Source: Agapetus fuscipes (taxonomy: Eukaryota; Arthropoda; Insecta; Trichoptera; Glossosomatidae). Taken from it: 64,000 bases of DNA. Shown one piece after another: positions 9,718 to 20,835 of this stretch. The translations under genes and the position numbers were made by a program. Numbering within the stretch: position 1 is the stretch's first letter; each line of letters starts with the position of its first letter. The stretch covers positions 2,232,001 through 2,296,000 of the forward strand of contig OX637363.1 of assembly GCA_951799405.1 (NCBI GenBank). Reading direction: 5' to 3'. A model generated the notes under the pieces. The model had not been told where the DNA came from. It did not search any database and was given only the letters and a program-made list of their open reading frames with translations.

Positions 9718-12700
9718 TTAAGACATGAGCTTATTCTTAAAGTTTTGATACTTGGCATGAAGTAAAGGTTTTGTTAAACAACCAGCAATATTTTGATCAG
9801 TTGGACAATAGAAAATATGAAACCAGCCTTTCTTGAATTCATCTTTCACTAAATGATACTTTACATCAATATAAACACATTTCCTTGTCAATTGATTTGC
9901 TTGGATCATCTTGATACAGCTTTGATTGTCTACATACAAATTTACATCAATTTTTCTTGAAAGTAGTTCCTCAAGAAGTGTCTTGACATATTTCATTTCT
10001 TTAACACTATGAGCAGCTGCAATATATTCAGCTTCAGTAGATGATTGTGCTACTAGAGACTGTTTACGAGAGCACCATGCAATTGGTCCTCCTGCGTAGA
10101 ATATAACATATCCAGTTGTACTCTTCCTGTCATAGCTGTCTCCACCATGATCTGAGTCACAATAAACATTTAAAGTGTATGAACTATCATTGCTCTTTTT
10201 GTAAAAAATTCCATCTTTTGTTGTTCCTTTAACATATCGAAGTGTCCTCTTGATATTCACAACGTCCTTTTTCATTGGTTGTTTTGAGAAGCGGCTAGCA
10301 TAATTTACAGCATAGCTTATATCAGGACGAGTCTTTGTTGACATATAAAGTAAACTACCCACAATTTCTTGATATGGGAAATCAGATGATGCACATTCTT
10401 CATTATCATGTACATTGTCTTGATGAGCAATCGGAGTATTAGTTGCTTTTGCTTGTTGCATATTGTACTTCTTAATAACTTGCTCAGCATAATTTTGTTG
10501 ACTAACAAACACTCCCTCTTCGGTTTGTTCAATGTTCATCCCTAAATAAATGTTAGGTTCATGATTGATAGTGGTTTCAAAAAGTTTACTCAGCTTATTT
10601 AGTAGGTTGTGCATGTAATGGTTATTCTCTCCTATTACAATACCATCATCAACATGTATGGCGATGAACAATTTTTCATCTGCTTTTGTTGACTTGAAAA
10701 CACATTGATCTGTTTGCAACGGTTGAAGTCCTTCTGAGTATAAAAATTGTGTCAGGCGTTTATACCATTGATGTGGAGCCTGTTTGAGTCCATATATAGA
10801 TTTTTTGAGTCGGCATATTTTACCTGGTATATACATGTCTTTCGGCAATTGCATATAAATTTCTTCTTCTAGTTTCCCGTATAAAAAGGCAGATTTCACA
10901 TCAAAAGTACTGATTTTCAATTTTTCTGAAGCGGCTATTGCTAATAGCATTCTCAATGAATTAGATTGTACAACAGAACTGTATATGTACTGATAATCCA
11001 ATTGTTCTTTTTGCTGACATCCTCGAGCTACTAGTCTCGCTTTATACCGTCCATTTTCCTTAATCTTGAATAACCAACGGCTTGTGATTGTCTCTTTTCC
11101 TTTAGCACACTCTTCGTTGACCAAATCCCATGTATTGTTTTTTATTAAACTGTCTTTTTCCTCTTGAATTGCTTTAATCCACTTTTGCTTATCATTACTT
11201 TGCATGCATTCATCATAGGTAAAAGGAGATTCTTCGGTGAGCAGGGTAAACATGACATAGTCATTGTATTTATCCGGCATTCTTCTCTCACGTTGCGGTC
11301 TTTGATAGCCTTCATCTTGGCTTTCAACATTTTCTTCTTGTTGATTATCTAAATTTTGGATTTGATTTTGTTCTTCAACAGTTTCTTGATGAATTTCATC
11401 TTCAAATTGTAAATCATCAATGTGAATGTGTGTTCTTGAAATATTATCAGACTGATGTTCAGGTTCATAAGAATCTGTTATCTGTACATCTCTTGAGACA
11501 TATACTCTTCTGGTTTTTGAATTCCAGATTCTATAACCCACATTGGTATATCCAATAAATAATCCTTTCTGACCTCTTGGTTCTAGTTTCTTCAAATGAC
11601 CTAAAACTTTTGTATAAACAACTGAACCAAAAATGATTAATCTTGATATATTGGGTTTGATAAAATACCATTTCTCTGCTGGTGTGGTGTCTACTGTTAC
11701 TGATGGGCTTCTGTTCATCAGATATGCAGCAGTCATTGCAGCATATCCCCACATTCTGTTGCTTAATTTGCAGTTATGCAACATGGCTCTTACTTTATTC
11801 ATCAATGAAAGATTTACTCGTTCAGCTTTCCCATTTAGTTGAGGACTGTGTGGAACAGTATAATCCAGAGTGATACCTTTCTTTCTACACCAATCCTTAA
11901 ATTGATTGCTGCTGTATTCACCACCATTGTCACATCGAATCTTCTCCACTTTCATGTTGTTGAAGTGGGCTTCACCTTCAGCTACATATTGTCTTATGTA
12001 TTCTTCTGCTTCTGATTTGTAATGCAGTAAATATATTTTCAAAAAATGGGTATAGTCATCCATAAGTGTTAATACATATTGTTCATTATCGTAAGTAGGT
12101 GGATGTATTTTCCCGCAAATATCAGTGTGAATTATTTGAAGAGGTCTTGTTGCCCTTTGCCTAATTGTGTTGAATGGTTTTCTTGTTTGTTTAGCTATAA
12201 TACATGATTCACAGAATATATCATTATTACACATCTTGATAGCTTTTGTCACTCCCTCACACAGATCAGGTAACTTCTTCAAATCTTCATAATTTATGTG
12301 TCCCATCTTATTATGCCATTGTGTTGCTTCTTTTTGAGTTATGAGAGCTTCTTGCTCATTTTGTGTCTTCAAAGGCACTTCATAAAGTCCATTACTGTTT
12401 TTCTTTCCTTCAAGTGATAAATATCCTCCTTTGGCCTTAATTTGACAATTTTGGAATATTCTTACATTATTTTTATCGAAAATCACAATCCCACCTTTTT
12501 CTGTTATAACATTGACCGACAATAAATTTCTTGTTAATTCAGGTACATATGATACCTTGGTTAGAACTACATTGTCTGCTTCTACTTTTCCTATCAAACT
12601 TGCATCCAGCTTTTGACCTTTCTTTGCAACATTTATTTGTTGTTTTTCAGTTTCCTCAACGTCAGTCAATATATTCCTCTCTCGAGTGAGATGAGCATTA

Positions 12701-12990
12701 CATCCACTATCCACAACAAAAGTTGAGTCCACATTAACATATTCAGATATATAGCTATCAACAAAATAACTGGTCCTCGAATTGTTTTTATCTTTATTTT
12801 TATTATTAAAATCTCTCCCTTGGTATCCAATGTTTCTTTTCCAGCATTTTTCTGACAAATGATTTGTTTTGTTACAATGCAAGCATGGAGATAATTGATT
12901 CTGATTATTTTTATATTGATATTGTCTCTCTTGTTTTGGTTTTTTGCATTCACTTGCATAATGATATGACCCTCCGCAGTTAAAACATCT
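9718..12990 (-). CDS. Ty1/copia Gag-Pol (truncated), knuckles to RNase H
   Basis: The frame is open from about 12990 to 9718. It starts with two CX2CX4HX4C knuckles (CFNCGGSYHYASEC and CLHCNKTNHLSEKC). The protease site VDSGCNAH follows, then an integrase with an HHCC finger and a DDE core (HTDICGK, CDNGGEYSS), then the copia RT (ARLVARGCQQ, TFDVKSAFLYGKL, IHVDDGIVIG) and RNase H (CDSDHGGD, SSTEAEYIAA). No internal stop was seen over more than 1050 residues. The missing Gag N-terminus makes it non-autonomous. An in-frame TGA lies just before the first knuckle. Confidence 0.92.
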   Translation of the reverse strand, partial: RCFNCGGSYHYASECKKPKQERQYQYKNNQNQLSPCLHCNKTNHLSEKCWKRNIGYQGRDFNNKNKDKNNSRTSYFVDSYISEYVNVDSTFVVDSGCNAHLTRERNILTDVEETEKQQINVAKKGQKLDASLIGKVEADNVVLTKVSYVPELTRNLLSVNVITEKGGIVIFDKNNVRIFQNCQIKAKGGYLSLEGKKNSNGLYEVPLKTQNEQEALITQKEATQWHNKMGHINYEDLKKLPDLCEGVTKAIKMCNNDIFCESCIIAKQTRKPFNTIRQRATRPLQIIHTDICGKIHPPTYDNEQYVLTLMDDYTHFLKIYLLHYKSEAEEYIRQYVAEGEAHFNNMKVEKIRCDNGGEYSSNQFKDWCRKKGITLDYTVPHSPQLNGKAERVNLSLMNKVRAMLHNCKLSNRMWGYAAMTAAYLMNRSPSVTVDTTPAEKWYFIKPNISRLIIFGSVVYTKVLGHLKKLEPRGQKGLFIGYTNVGYRIWNSKTRRVYVSRDVQITDSYEPEHQSDNISRTHIHIDDLQFEDEIHQETVEEQNQIQNLDNQQEENVESQDEGYQRPQRERRMPDKYNDYVMFTLLTEESPFTYDECMQSNDKQKWIKAIQEEKDSLIKNNTWDLVNEECAKGKETITSRWLFKIKENGRYKARLVARGCQQKEQLDYQYIYSSVVQSNSLRMLLAIAASEKLKISTFDVKSAFLYGKLEEEIYMQLPKDMYIPGKICRLKKSIYGLKQAPHQWYKRLTQFLYSEGLQPLQTDQCVFKSTKADEKLFIAIHVDDGIVIGENNHYMHNLLNKLSKLFETTINHEPNIYLGMNIEQTEEGVFVSQQNYAEQVIKKYNMQQAKATNTPIAHQDNVHDNEECASSDFPYQEIVGSLLYMSTKTRPDISYAVNYASRFSKQPMKKDVVNIKRTLRYVKGTTKDGIFYKKSNDSSYTLNVYCDSDHGGDSYDRKSTTGYVIFYAGGPIAWCSRKQSLVAQSSTEAEYIAAAHSVKEMKYVKTLLEELLSRKIDVNLYVDNQSCIKMIQANQLTRKCVYIDVKYHLVKDEFKKGWFHIFYCPTDQNIAGCLTKPLLHAKYQNFKNKLMS

Positions 12991-12995
12991 GTGTC

Positions 12996-13378
12996 ACCCA
13001 TTCTACAATGTCACAAGATTTTGCTTTTTTAAGGATCTGTTGGCACAAAATCCCTATTTGTGAAGCAATTGAGGGGAACGACACAGAGTTTCCGGGTGAT
13101 GACGGAGAGAAGGAGCGCGAGGCTCTGGCTCTCGAGGTCTGCCTCTGAGATGATGGGGGAGTGTGCAACATCTTGCTATGTTACACACAATTGCGAAGTA
13201 GCGGAGCTCGCAAACGCGATGTTATACACAATTATATACAAAGAGAGTACATAAGAAAACAAAAATAAAAGTTTCTCTTCAAATAGAAAAAAAAAAAAAA
13301 ATCCTACTGTTGGCTCTGCGGGCTCCAGGATTCCTGAAATAAACATTTTGCTTATTTGATGATGATGAGGATGCAGCA
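12996..13378. other. Unassigned sequence beside the copia truncation point
   Basis: A short minus-strand frame rich in Ser and Arg (12980-13171) crosses the copia junction and has no recognisable domain. A 14-bp A run lies near 13290. Nothing else was identified. Confidence 0.4.
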
Positions 13379-13399
13379 TCCATTCTTCCGGGCTAGTTG

Positions 13400-13745
13400 A
13401 CCATGGTCCATTATTTCTTAGAAGGCTGCTACGTTTCGTCAGTGAACTTGTGACTGACTTCTTCAAGGCTCGTACTTGAACTGATGACTGTGTTGAGAGC
13501 ACGCAGTATTTATACGTTATCTGTGGAGTGGGCGGGGCTTGTAGATTTTGGCGGGAAAGACATTTAAATCTTGTACTCTCCAGTGCTGGAAGCCATATTT
13601 TATTAATTTTTAGTCCTCCCTCTTTTCGGTTAACTTCAGTTAATTTTGCTTAGTTGCCCTTAGTTTGTAACACTTCCACACCAGCCTCCACACTGGCGGC
13701 TTCCTTCACAAATTCTTCCACCTGCTTGGTAGAAGTGTGTTTATG
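13400..13745 (-). repeat. 345-bp direct repeat with TATA promoter, copy 1
   Basis: Nearly identical to 20040-20377. On the minus strand it holds TATAAATA about 30 bp upstream of an initiator-like TCATCAGTTC. A hairpin follows (GTCAGT...ACTGAC) and then GAAACGT, which recalls the degenerate hammerhead fold of Penelope-like terminal repeats. It is likely the promoter-bearing end of a retroelement. Confidence 0.7.
13505..13520 (-). promoter_or_regulatory. TATA box in repeat copy 1
   Basis: The minus strand reads CGTATAAATACTGCGTG. The same box is conserved in the second copy near 20140-20155. Confidence 0.55.
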
Positions 13746-13749
13746 GAAA

Positions 13750-14705
13750 CAAATACAAACATTACAAGAAACAAATACAAACACTTCGCTGTTTTTATAC
13801 TTGTCTCTTAAAAATTGCGGGATCAAACACTATTTGGGGATGTTTTTCATCATTACTAACGAAGAAAACTATGAGTTTTTATCAGTTTGTTAAATACCAT
13901 ATGATTTAAAGTTTGACAGCGTTTTCACTATATGCCATTTCTCAAGCTTTACGAGGGCATATTTTGTAAGTATGTATGTTATTAAATAACAACAAAATAC
14001 TAGAACTTACATTAAAATGGTCTCGCTACATCACCAGACACCATTTCCTGTGGATAGATAGAATGCCTATACATGTCTTGGATTCCAGATCCTGTTACTT
14101 CTGACTCTATAATATCACTGTATTGTATTATAGTCCTGTCAAAAAGTGAGCTATAAAGGATATAAATATAAAGGATAAAGTATCTCTGGAAAGTATCTAG
14201 TTTTAAGAATTTAGACTCTGTGAGGTTAAACATCCCAAGCCTGTAGTCTCGTAAAATGCTCTGTTTTCTAGAGATGCCACCTTATCATGAATTATATGGT
14301 TAGTTGTCATAATTGTGAATTTTCTTGCCTGAATTCTTGATAATTCCTGCCTACAATCAAGAGAATGATCAGTAGTCATCATTTTGGCTACTCTGGTATG
14401 GATGAAGAATGGCTTTCCGATACCTGGGAGGACCAGCCCCTTGTAAGAGGGCTCTTGCATTACAAACTTGTCTTCTGGAAGATCATATGTGCAGTTCTTG
14501 CATGAGAAATTTATAAATGTTCTTCCTCTTGTGAACTTCATAGTAGTGAGTCACCTGACTTAGCCCATGGAGGAATACCGACTGGAAGCAAATGTTCCGA
14601 TTCTGTGACTTTTTTGCTACAAAGGTTCCAGTGTCTGAGATTATTTTTAGGTATGATAGTAGGGAATGATCTGCGGTCATCATTTTTGCTACTCTGGTAT
14701 GCATG
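13750..14705 (-). pseudogene. Unidentified coding repeat, copy A
   Basis: Minus-strand frames carry NFSCKNCTYDLPEDKFVM, then HTRVAKMMTTDHSLDCRQEL, then ENRAFYETTGLG, then MFNLTESKFLKLD. The same series recurs at 14725-15240 and 20836-21600, so it is a real coding family. Several stops break it, and 14485-14705 duplicates part of it. The stretch 13750-14080 also matches 15830-16090, which ends in a THAP exon. I do not recognise the protein; an envelope-like or transposase role cannot be told apart here. Confidence 0.5.
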
Positions 14706-14724
14706 AAGATTGGCTTTCCGTTAC

Positions 14725-15304
14725 CTAGCAGGACCAGCCCCTTGTAAGAGGGCTAACTGAACTAAGTTTCAATTCTTTGACCACACAACTGATGCGATCG
14801 GAGTCATCTCCTAAGGCCTCGGAGATGCGTGGAAATTCATTTGCTTTGAAAGCATTAATAGCTGACCTGTAACCATCAGTGTATGCAAATACCATATCCC
14901 AAGAGTAAGAGTTTCTCTCTTTATGCATTACAAACTTGTCCTCTGGTAGATCACAGGTGCAGTCCTGGCATGAGAAATTTATAAATGTTCTTCGGGGCAA
15001 CCTCTCGTGACCTTCATAGTAGTGTGTCACCTGACTTAGCCCATGGAGGAATACAGATTGGAAACATATGTTTCTGTTTTGTGATTGTTTTGCAACGAAG
15101 GTTGCAGTGTCTGAGATGATCTTTAGGTAGGATAGTAGGTTGATATTCATATTCAGTTTTCCTCCCTCGTGAAAAGCAGGACTGCATAGGCGGTGAGTAA
15201 TGAACCCAGAGTATATCCTTCTTTGAATAGGCATTAACTCCTCTATAGGGGTGGGTGTTTTTTCTTTTATTTGAGTTAATAAACTCTTTTTTTTTTGGTA
15301 TCAT
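14725..15304 (-). pseudogene. Unidentified coding repeat, copy B
   Basis: The longest open stretch of this family (169 codons, 14725-15234) reads through SYLKIISDTATFVAKQSQN, QSVFLHGLSQVTHYYEGH, NFSCQDCTCDLPEDKFVM and AYTDGYRSAINAFKANEF. Four cysteines in a CX2C...C pattern are conserved with copy A. Upstream frames continue with NKRKNTHPYRGVNAYSKK. No known domain was recognised. Confidence 0.5.
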
Positions 15305-15740
15305 TTTGGATAAGATCCCTTATTTTTTGAAGCGCCTTCTCCCCAGTTTGCATTACGGGTACTCAGGATTCATCATTAATTCTCTTAATAGCGGTTTGAG
15401 TTTTTTTTTTAAAATACACCATTGACGACGTGACTCAAACCGCCTTTGATTTCCTCTGGTTGTTGTGGCGGCAGCTTCTGTCCCTGCAACGGCTGCTTCT
15501 GTTGCAATGGCAGCTGTTGCGGCTGCGATGGGTTTCCTTTGTTTGCAACCACCTCATTGTACCTTAGAGTGCCCAGTTTGGGATCCTTGGCTACTTTGAG
15601 ATTCACCATTTTTGCACATTTATCAGGTTATTTTGTACCTCCAATCAATTCTTCAACTCTAAGATGATGGAGGTAAAGCTGTCGAGCCCCTCCACCATCT
15701 TGACAGCACTAGTTTGCCCTCTTGTGGACATTATTATTCA
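15305..15740 (-). pseudogene. Unidentified coding repeat: coiled-coil and Q/P-rich N-terminus, copy B
   Basis: On the minus strand a frame near 15735 starts with a region like that at 20786 (RGQTSA.KMVEGL) and leads through RYNEVVANKGNPSQPQQLPL into EEIKGGLSHVVNGVF. The last motif recurs at 22584-22700. The Q/P-rich tract resembles the linker of LINE ORF1 proteins, but that is a weak similarity. Frame breaks are present. Confidence 0.4.
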
Positions 15741-15999
15741 TTATTCTTAATTTAATTCAGAGCGCGACGCGACATCGCTTACAAGTGTTGATATTACACA
15801 CTCGAGTCCATTGCTGCACTCCTAAAATAAAGAAACAAATACAATCATTTCTCTGTGTTTATACTTGTCTCTTAAAAATTGTGGGATCAAACAGCGTTAT
15901 CACTAAAAGCCATTTCTTAAGCTACGTGATTTTCATTACAAGGGCATATTTTATAAGTATGTATGTTATTAAATAACAGGAAAATACTAGAACTTACAT

Positions 16000-16181
16000 T
16001 AAAATGGTCTTCGCAAATGAAGCGGGTAGATTTGGAAGACAGATGTTTGTCTCGCTACAAGACACCCTTTCCTGTGGATAGCTGAGTCGCGGGGAATTCG
16101 TAAAAACTTTTTATCTGGTGTTGCACTTGAAGTATTAGTACACATCGGTACTACACAATATTTGTATTGTTTTGAAGACAT
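16000..16181 (-). pseudogene. THAP-domain first exon, frameshifted
   Basis: The frame starts MSSKQYKYCVVPMCTNT and continues to PDKKFLRIPRDS, the N-terminal half of a THAP zinc finger. After a shift the other frame supplies STRFICEDHFN, the conserved second half. A GTAAGT donor follows directly (15994-15999), so this was a first exon. THAP exons of this type start P-element-like and other domesticated or mobile proteins. A P-type transposase fragment at 23377-24432 may or may not be related. Confidence 0.65.
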
Positions 16182-16265
16182 TTTAAAAGGTGTGTTACAA
16201 GTTTGCTAAATGTCTGAAGCTTGATTTTCCTAGAGCACACTGACAACCTGGAGTTTCTAAGAAGA

Positions 16266-16493
16266 TCAAAAATGTTGTATAGACTCTAAAATAGCAAGTA
16301 GCTCACTTTCCGATGTTGAATAATTTTGCTCTCTTACTGTTAAACTTTGTGAAAAATATGCGATTGCCCTTTCTGACCCATCTGACACATTCATTCTTCT
16401 GACATTCCAAGTTCCAAACACCCATTCATTCTCTCTGAGCAAGTTTCTGGCGGTTTCTCTGCAAAGTGGAACTGAGTTTATGTTGGCAAACAT
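16266..16493 (-). pseudogene. Ty3/gypsy RNase H fragment
   Basis: The frame contains RAIAYFSQSLTVREQNYSTS followed by ESELLAILESIQHF, the conserved start of the gypsy RNase H domain. The residues before SDGSERA do not belong to that family, so the fragment is fused to other sequence. Confidence 0.7.
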
Positions 16494-16769
16494 AGGGTTT
16501 ATTAATTACAAAAATAAATAAATTATATCAAATAATAACAATTATTATATAAAATGTACATAAAAAATGTCAAAAATTTAAAAATAAACTAGCAGACTGA
16601 CCGTACTGCGTACGGTTGTCTGCTAGGCCCTTCGGGCAGTGTAAGTCTGGCTTCGCAATAATTTTTCCTCAGACCTCCTTCATAGTAATTAAATGCTTTA
16701 AGAAGTAATTTGAAAAAAAAAATGCGGTAAAAGGGTTATTAAGTTCTTTCATGTTCTGGGTATCTTGTA

Positions 16770-19450
16770 TGAAGCATGAGGTATGAGGCTGACCTCCCAT
16801 ACCTAAAAAAATGTTCACTGAACGAATGTTTCTCTGTTCCTGAAAAGGTCGGCAAAATTGCAGGGCTTATGGTCAAGAGAGGCTGAAATTTTTATTTGTA
16901 ATTAAACATGCAGCATTTGTAAGCGCAAAGTCACTCATGTCTGCTTGGGGGCATGCATTGAATATGAATTATAAAATGTATGTATGCAACTTAGATTTAT
17001 ATTCTAAAATTAAAAACATCAAGTGCCACAATTAAATGTTAGCGTGAAATGACATTTGCCAGTTTGTGGGCGTGCATTCAATTTGAATCATCAAATAACT
17101 TTTTTTGCAACTTTAGATTATAAATTAAATTTAACATTGTTGAAGGATTTTTTAAACTCAAATCCTTGACGGATAGGTAAGTATGAGCTTGAATACCCAT
17201 ATCGCAAAAAATGGTTCACTTGACAAATGTTTCCCCTGTTTTTGAAAAGGTTGGCAAAAGTTGCAGGGCTTATGTTCATTAGAGGCCTTAATTTTAATTT
17301 TTAAGTTAACATGCAGCATTTATAAGCGCGAACCCACTCATGTCTCCAGGGGGGCATGCATTGAATAGGAATTATAAAAGTTATTGTATCTGTGCAACTT
17401 AGATTATATATTCTAATATTTAAAAAAAATCAAGTGCCACAACTATATGTTAGCGTGAAATGACATTTGCCAGTTTGTGGGCGTGCATTCAATTTGAATC
17501 ATCAAATAACTTTTTTTGCAACTTTAGATTATAAATTAAATTTAACGTTGTTGAAGGATTTTTCAAACTCAAATCCTTGACTTATAGGTAAGTATGAGCC
17601 TGAATACCCATATCGCAAAAAATGGTTCACTTGACAAATGTTTCCCCTGTTTTTGAAAAGGTTGGCAAAAGTTGCAGGGCTTATGTTCATAAGAGGCCTT
17701 TATTTCAATTTGTAAGTTCACATGCAGCATTTATAAGTGCGAACCCACTCGTGTCTCGAATATGAATTATTAAAGTTATTGTATCTGTGCAACTTAGATT
17801 ATATATTCTAATATTAAAAAAAATCAAGCGCCACAACTATATGTTAGCGTGAAATGACATTTGCCAGTTTGTGGGCGTGCATTCAATTTGAATCATCAAA
17901 TAACTTTTTTTGCAACTTTAGATTATAAATTAAATTTAACGTTGTTGAAGGATTTTTCAAACTCAAATTCCTTGACTTATATATTAGTGTGAGCCTGTAT
18001 ATCCATATCGCAAAAAATGGTTCACTTGACAAATGTTTCCCCTGTTTTTGAAAAGGTTGGCAAAAGTTGCAGGGCTTATGTTCATTAGAGGCCTTAATTT
18101 TAATTTGTAAGTTCACATGCAGCATTTATAAGTGCGAACCCACTCGTGTCTCCAGGGGGGCATGCATTGAATATGAATTATAAAAGTTATTGTGTCTGTG
18201 CAACTTAGATTATATATTCTAATATTTAAAAAAAATCAAGCGCCACAACTATATGTTAGCGTGAAATGACATTTGCCAGTTTGTGGGCGTGCATTCAATT
18301 TGAATCATCAAATAACTTTTTTTGCAACTTTAGATTATAAATTAAATTTAACGTTGTTGAAGGATTTTTCAAACTCAAATCCTTGACGGATAGGTAAGTA
18401 TGAGCCTGAATACCCATATCGCAAAAAATGGTTCACTTGACAAATGTTTCCCCTGTTTTTGAAAAGGTTGGCAAAAGTTGCAGGGCTTATGTTCATAAGA
18501 GGCCTTTATTTCAATTTGTAAGTTCACATGCAGCATTTATAAGTGCGAACCCACTCGTGTCTCGAATATGAATTATTAAAGTTATTGTATCTGTGCAACT
18601 TAGATTATATATTCTAATATTAAAAAAAATCAAGCGCCACAACTATATGTTAGCGTGAAATGACATTTGCCAGTTTGTGGGCGTGCATTCAATTTGAATC
18701 ATCAAATAACTTTTTTTGCAACTTTAGATTATAAATTAAATTTAACGTTGTTGAAGGATTTTTCAAACTCAAATTCCTTGACTTATATATTAGTGTGAGC
18801 CTGTATATCCATATCGCAAAAAATGGTTCACTTGACAAATGTTTCCCCTGTTTTTGAAAAGGTTGGCAAAAGTTGCAGGGCTTATGTTCATTAGAGGCCT
18901 TAATTTTAATTTGTAAGTTCACATGCAGTATTAATAAGCGCGTACCCACTCGTGTCTCCAGGGGGGCATGCATTGAATATGAATTATAAAAGTTATTGTA
19001 TCTGTGCAACTTAGATTATATATTCTTATATTTAAAAAAAATCAAGCGCCACAACTATATGTTAGCGTGAAATGACATTTGCCAGTTTGTGGGCGTGCAT
19101 TCAATTTGAATCATCAAATAACTTTTTTTGCAACTTTAGATTATAAATTAAGATTACCGTTGTTTAAGGATTTTTCAAACTCAAATTCCTTGACTTAAGG
19201 GTTAGTATGAGGCTTATCACCCATATCGCATAAATGGGTTCACTTAACAAATGTGTCCCCTGTTTCTGAAAAGGTCAGCAAAAGTTGCAGGGCTTATTAT
19301 GGTCATGAGAGGCTGAAATTTTTATTTGTAAATACACATGCAGGATTTGTAAGCGCAAACTCACTCGTGTCTCCGAAGAGGAGTGCATTGAATATGAATT
19401 ATAAATGTTAATGCGTCTATGCAACTTAGATTGTATATTGTAATAATACT
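16770..19450. repeat. Satellite-like tandem array with 806-bp higher-order unit
   Basis: The anchor AGCGTGAAATGACATTTGCC starts at 17041, 17452, 17846, 18258, 18652 and 19064, giving spacings of 411, 394, 412, 394 and 412. Monomers therefore alternate, and two 806-bp dimers (17452-18257 and 18258-19063) are nearly identical. The 394-bp type lacks about 18 bp around the CCAGGGGGGCATGCATTG segment. Each monomer holds one full copy and one 3'-half copy of the dispersed SINE-like repeat. Outer monomers (16770-17040 and 19200-19450) are more diverged, as expected for homogenisation by unequal exchange. Confidence 0.9.
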
Positions 19451-20035
19451 TTAAAAAAATTAAATGCCGCAATAAGTACGGTTTCATATAAAAAGTTGAC
19501 CTAATCGATCGTCATTATTTCTAAAAAATACATGTTATAACTGGTTGAAGTATAATTTTGAAATAAATAAAGAATATAGGTAGGTACTCAACGGAATTAA
19601 ACCGAAAAATAATCGACTTGGCAATGGCAACGATGGCAACTTTGAAGCCTATGTTGAAGTGTTGGCAATTTATTTGAAATTCGAATGTCAAAATGAGTTT
19701 TGTTTCTCGCATAGGTTTGTACATAAAAAGGTGTTGTGATTGATCATGTTTATTTATTTAAAAAACAACAATTTAAAATCTACTAATGATGAGGAAGCAC
19801 ATCCCAAGTCCTGAACAATATTTGTTGTGAATATGACGTGCATCTGTTCAGGAGTTCTTCAGTTTGAATGCCATTAACGCACAACTATTTTGTATGGGGA
19901 GGCCGTTGCATTTTATATTATAGGGGGATAAATCATTATAATAATCATTAAGATATTAAAATTATTAAATTATAAATAATAAATCGGGGCAAATATCGGG
20001 GGGAGTCGGCAAGCTCCTTACCGGAGACCATGGCT
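19451..20035. other. Unassigned AT-rich spacer
   Basis: No coding motif or repeat was recognised between the satellite array and the second 345-bp repeat. Confidence 0.4.
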
Positions 20036-20039
20036 CAGT

Positions 20040-20377
20040 ATTTCTTCTTAGAAGGCTGCTACGTTTCGTCAGTGAACTTGTGACTGACTTCTTCAAGGCT
20101 CGTACTTGAACTGATGGCTGTGTTGAGAGCACGCAGTATTTATACGTTATCTGTGGAGTGGGCGGGGCTTGTAGATTTTGGCGGGAAAGACATTTAAATC
20201 TTGTACTCTCCAGTGCTGGAAGCCATATTTTATTAATTTTTAGTCCTCCCTCTTTTCCGTTAACTTCAGTTAATTTTGCTTAGTTGCCCTTAGTTTGTAA
20301 CACTTCCACACCAGCCTCCACACTGGCGGCTTCCTTCACAAATTCTTCCACCTGCTTGGTAGAAGTGTGTTTATGGA
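20040..20377 (-). repeat. 345-bp direct repeat with TATA promoter, copy 2
   Basis: Matches 13400-13745 with only a few substitutions, including the TATAAATA box and the hairpin plus GAAACGT segment. On the minus strand it lies directly downstream of the coiled-coil frame 20388-20786. Confidence 0.7.
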
Positions 20378-20387
20378 ACCTCCAGGC

Positions 20388-20786
20388 TTATAGCGTCTGT
20401 CTCCTGGTTTTTGCCGTGAGTTTTGTACTGGAGGTGGCTCCTAGCAGCTTAATCTGCCTACGTGGGTGTCTTGGCCCCTGTGTCTTCCATTGGTGCTTCT
20501 CTGGTTGCTGCAACGGCTGCTTCCGTTGCAATGGCAGCTGTTTCGATGGGTTTCCCTTGCTTGCAACGACCTCATTGTACCTTTTTTGGTGCTGCTGCCC
20601 CTTAGAGTACCCAGTTTGGGACCCCTGGCTCTCAATGGCTACTTCGAGCTTCACCATTTTTGCACTGAGAACTTTTATCAGGTTATTTAGTACCTCCACT
20701 TTATTTTTCAACTCCAAGATGATGGAGTTAAAGCTGTGGAGCCCCTCCACCATCTTGTCAGCACTAGTTTGCCCTCTTTTGGGCAT
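20388..20786 (-). CDS. Coiled-coil, Q/K-rich protein of an unidentified retroelement
   Basis: An open frame of 132 codons starts MPKRGQTSADKMVEGLHSF. Residues about 18-50 are heptad-like (LKNKVEVLNNLIKVLSAKM), followed by KRYNEVVASKGNPSKQLPL and a Q/K/P-rich basic tail. A broken relative is at 15409-15735. Coiled coil plus basic tail recalls LINE ORF1 or Gag-like RNA-binding proteins; no diagnostic domain is present, so the class stays open. Confidence 0.45.
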   Translation of the reverse strand: MPKRGQTSADKMVEGLHSFNSIILELKNKVEVLNNLIKVLSAKMVKLEVAIESQGSQTGYSKGQQHQKRYNEVVASKGNPSKQLPLQRKQPLQQPEKHQWKTQGPRHPRRQIKLLGATSSTKLTAKTRRQTL

Positions 20787-20835
20787 TATTATTCACTATT
20801 CTTGATTTAATTCAGAGCGTGCTATTTTTAATTTA

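Larger units (their letters stand above)
9418..12995 (-). mobile_element. Ty1/copia retrotransposon, 5'-truncated
   Basis: The minus strand has a nearly full Pol preceded only by the zinc knuckles of Gag. The rest of Gag, the primer-binding site and the 5' LTR are absent: the sequence changes abruptly at about 12995. A short 3' LTR (9418-9588) closes the element. Domain order protease-integrase-RT-RNase H is that of Ty1/copia. Confidence 0.88.

Noticed and set aside
13400..13470. Functional hammerhead ribozyme in the 345-bp repeat
   Set aside because: Stem II and GAAA are present, but the CUGANGA core has a U at the first position and stem I does not pair.
17883..19009. Repeated small protein with C..C motifs (HKPCNFC) in the tandem array
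   Set aside because: The frame is the antisense of a non-coding repeat and is broken in most copies; the cysteines are not spaced as a known finger.
16770..19450. CRISPR-like array
   Set aside because: Repeats are about 400 bp and contiguous, with no short repeats and unique spacers.
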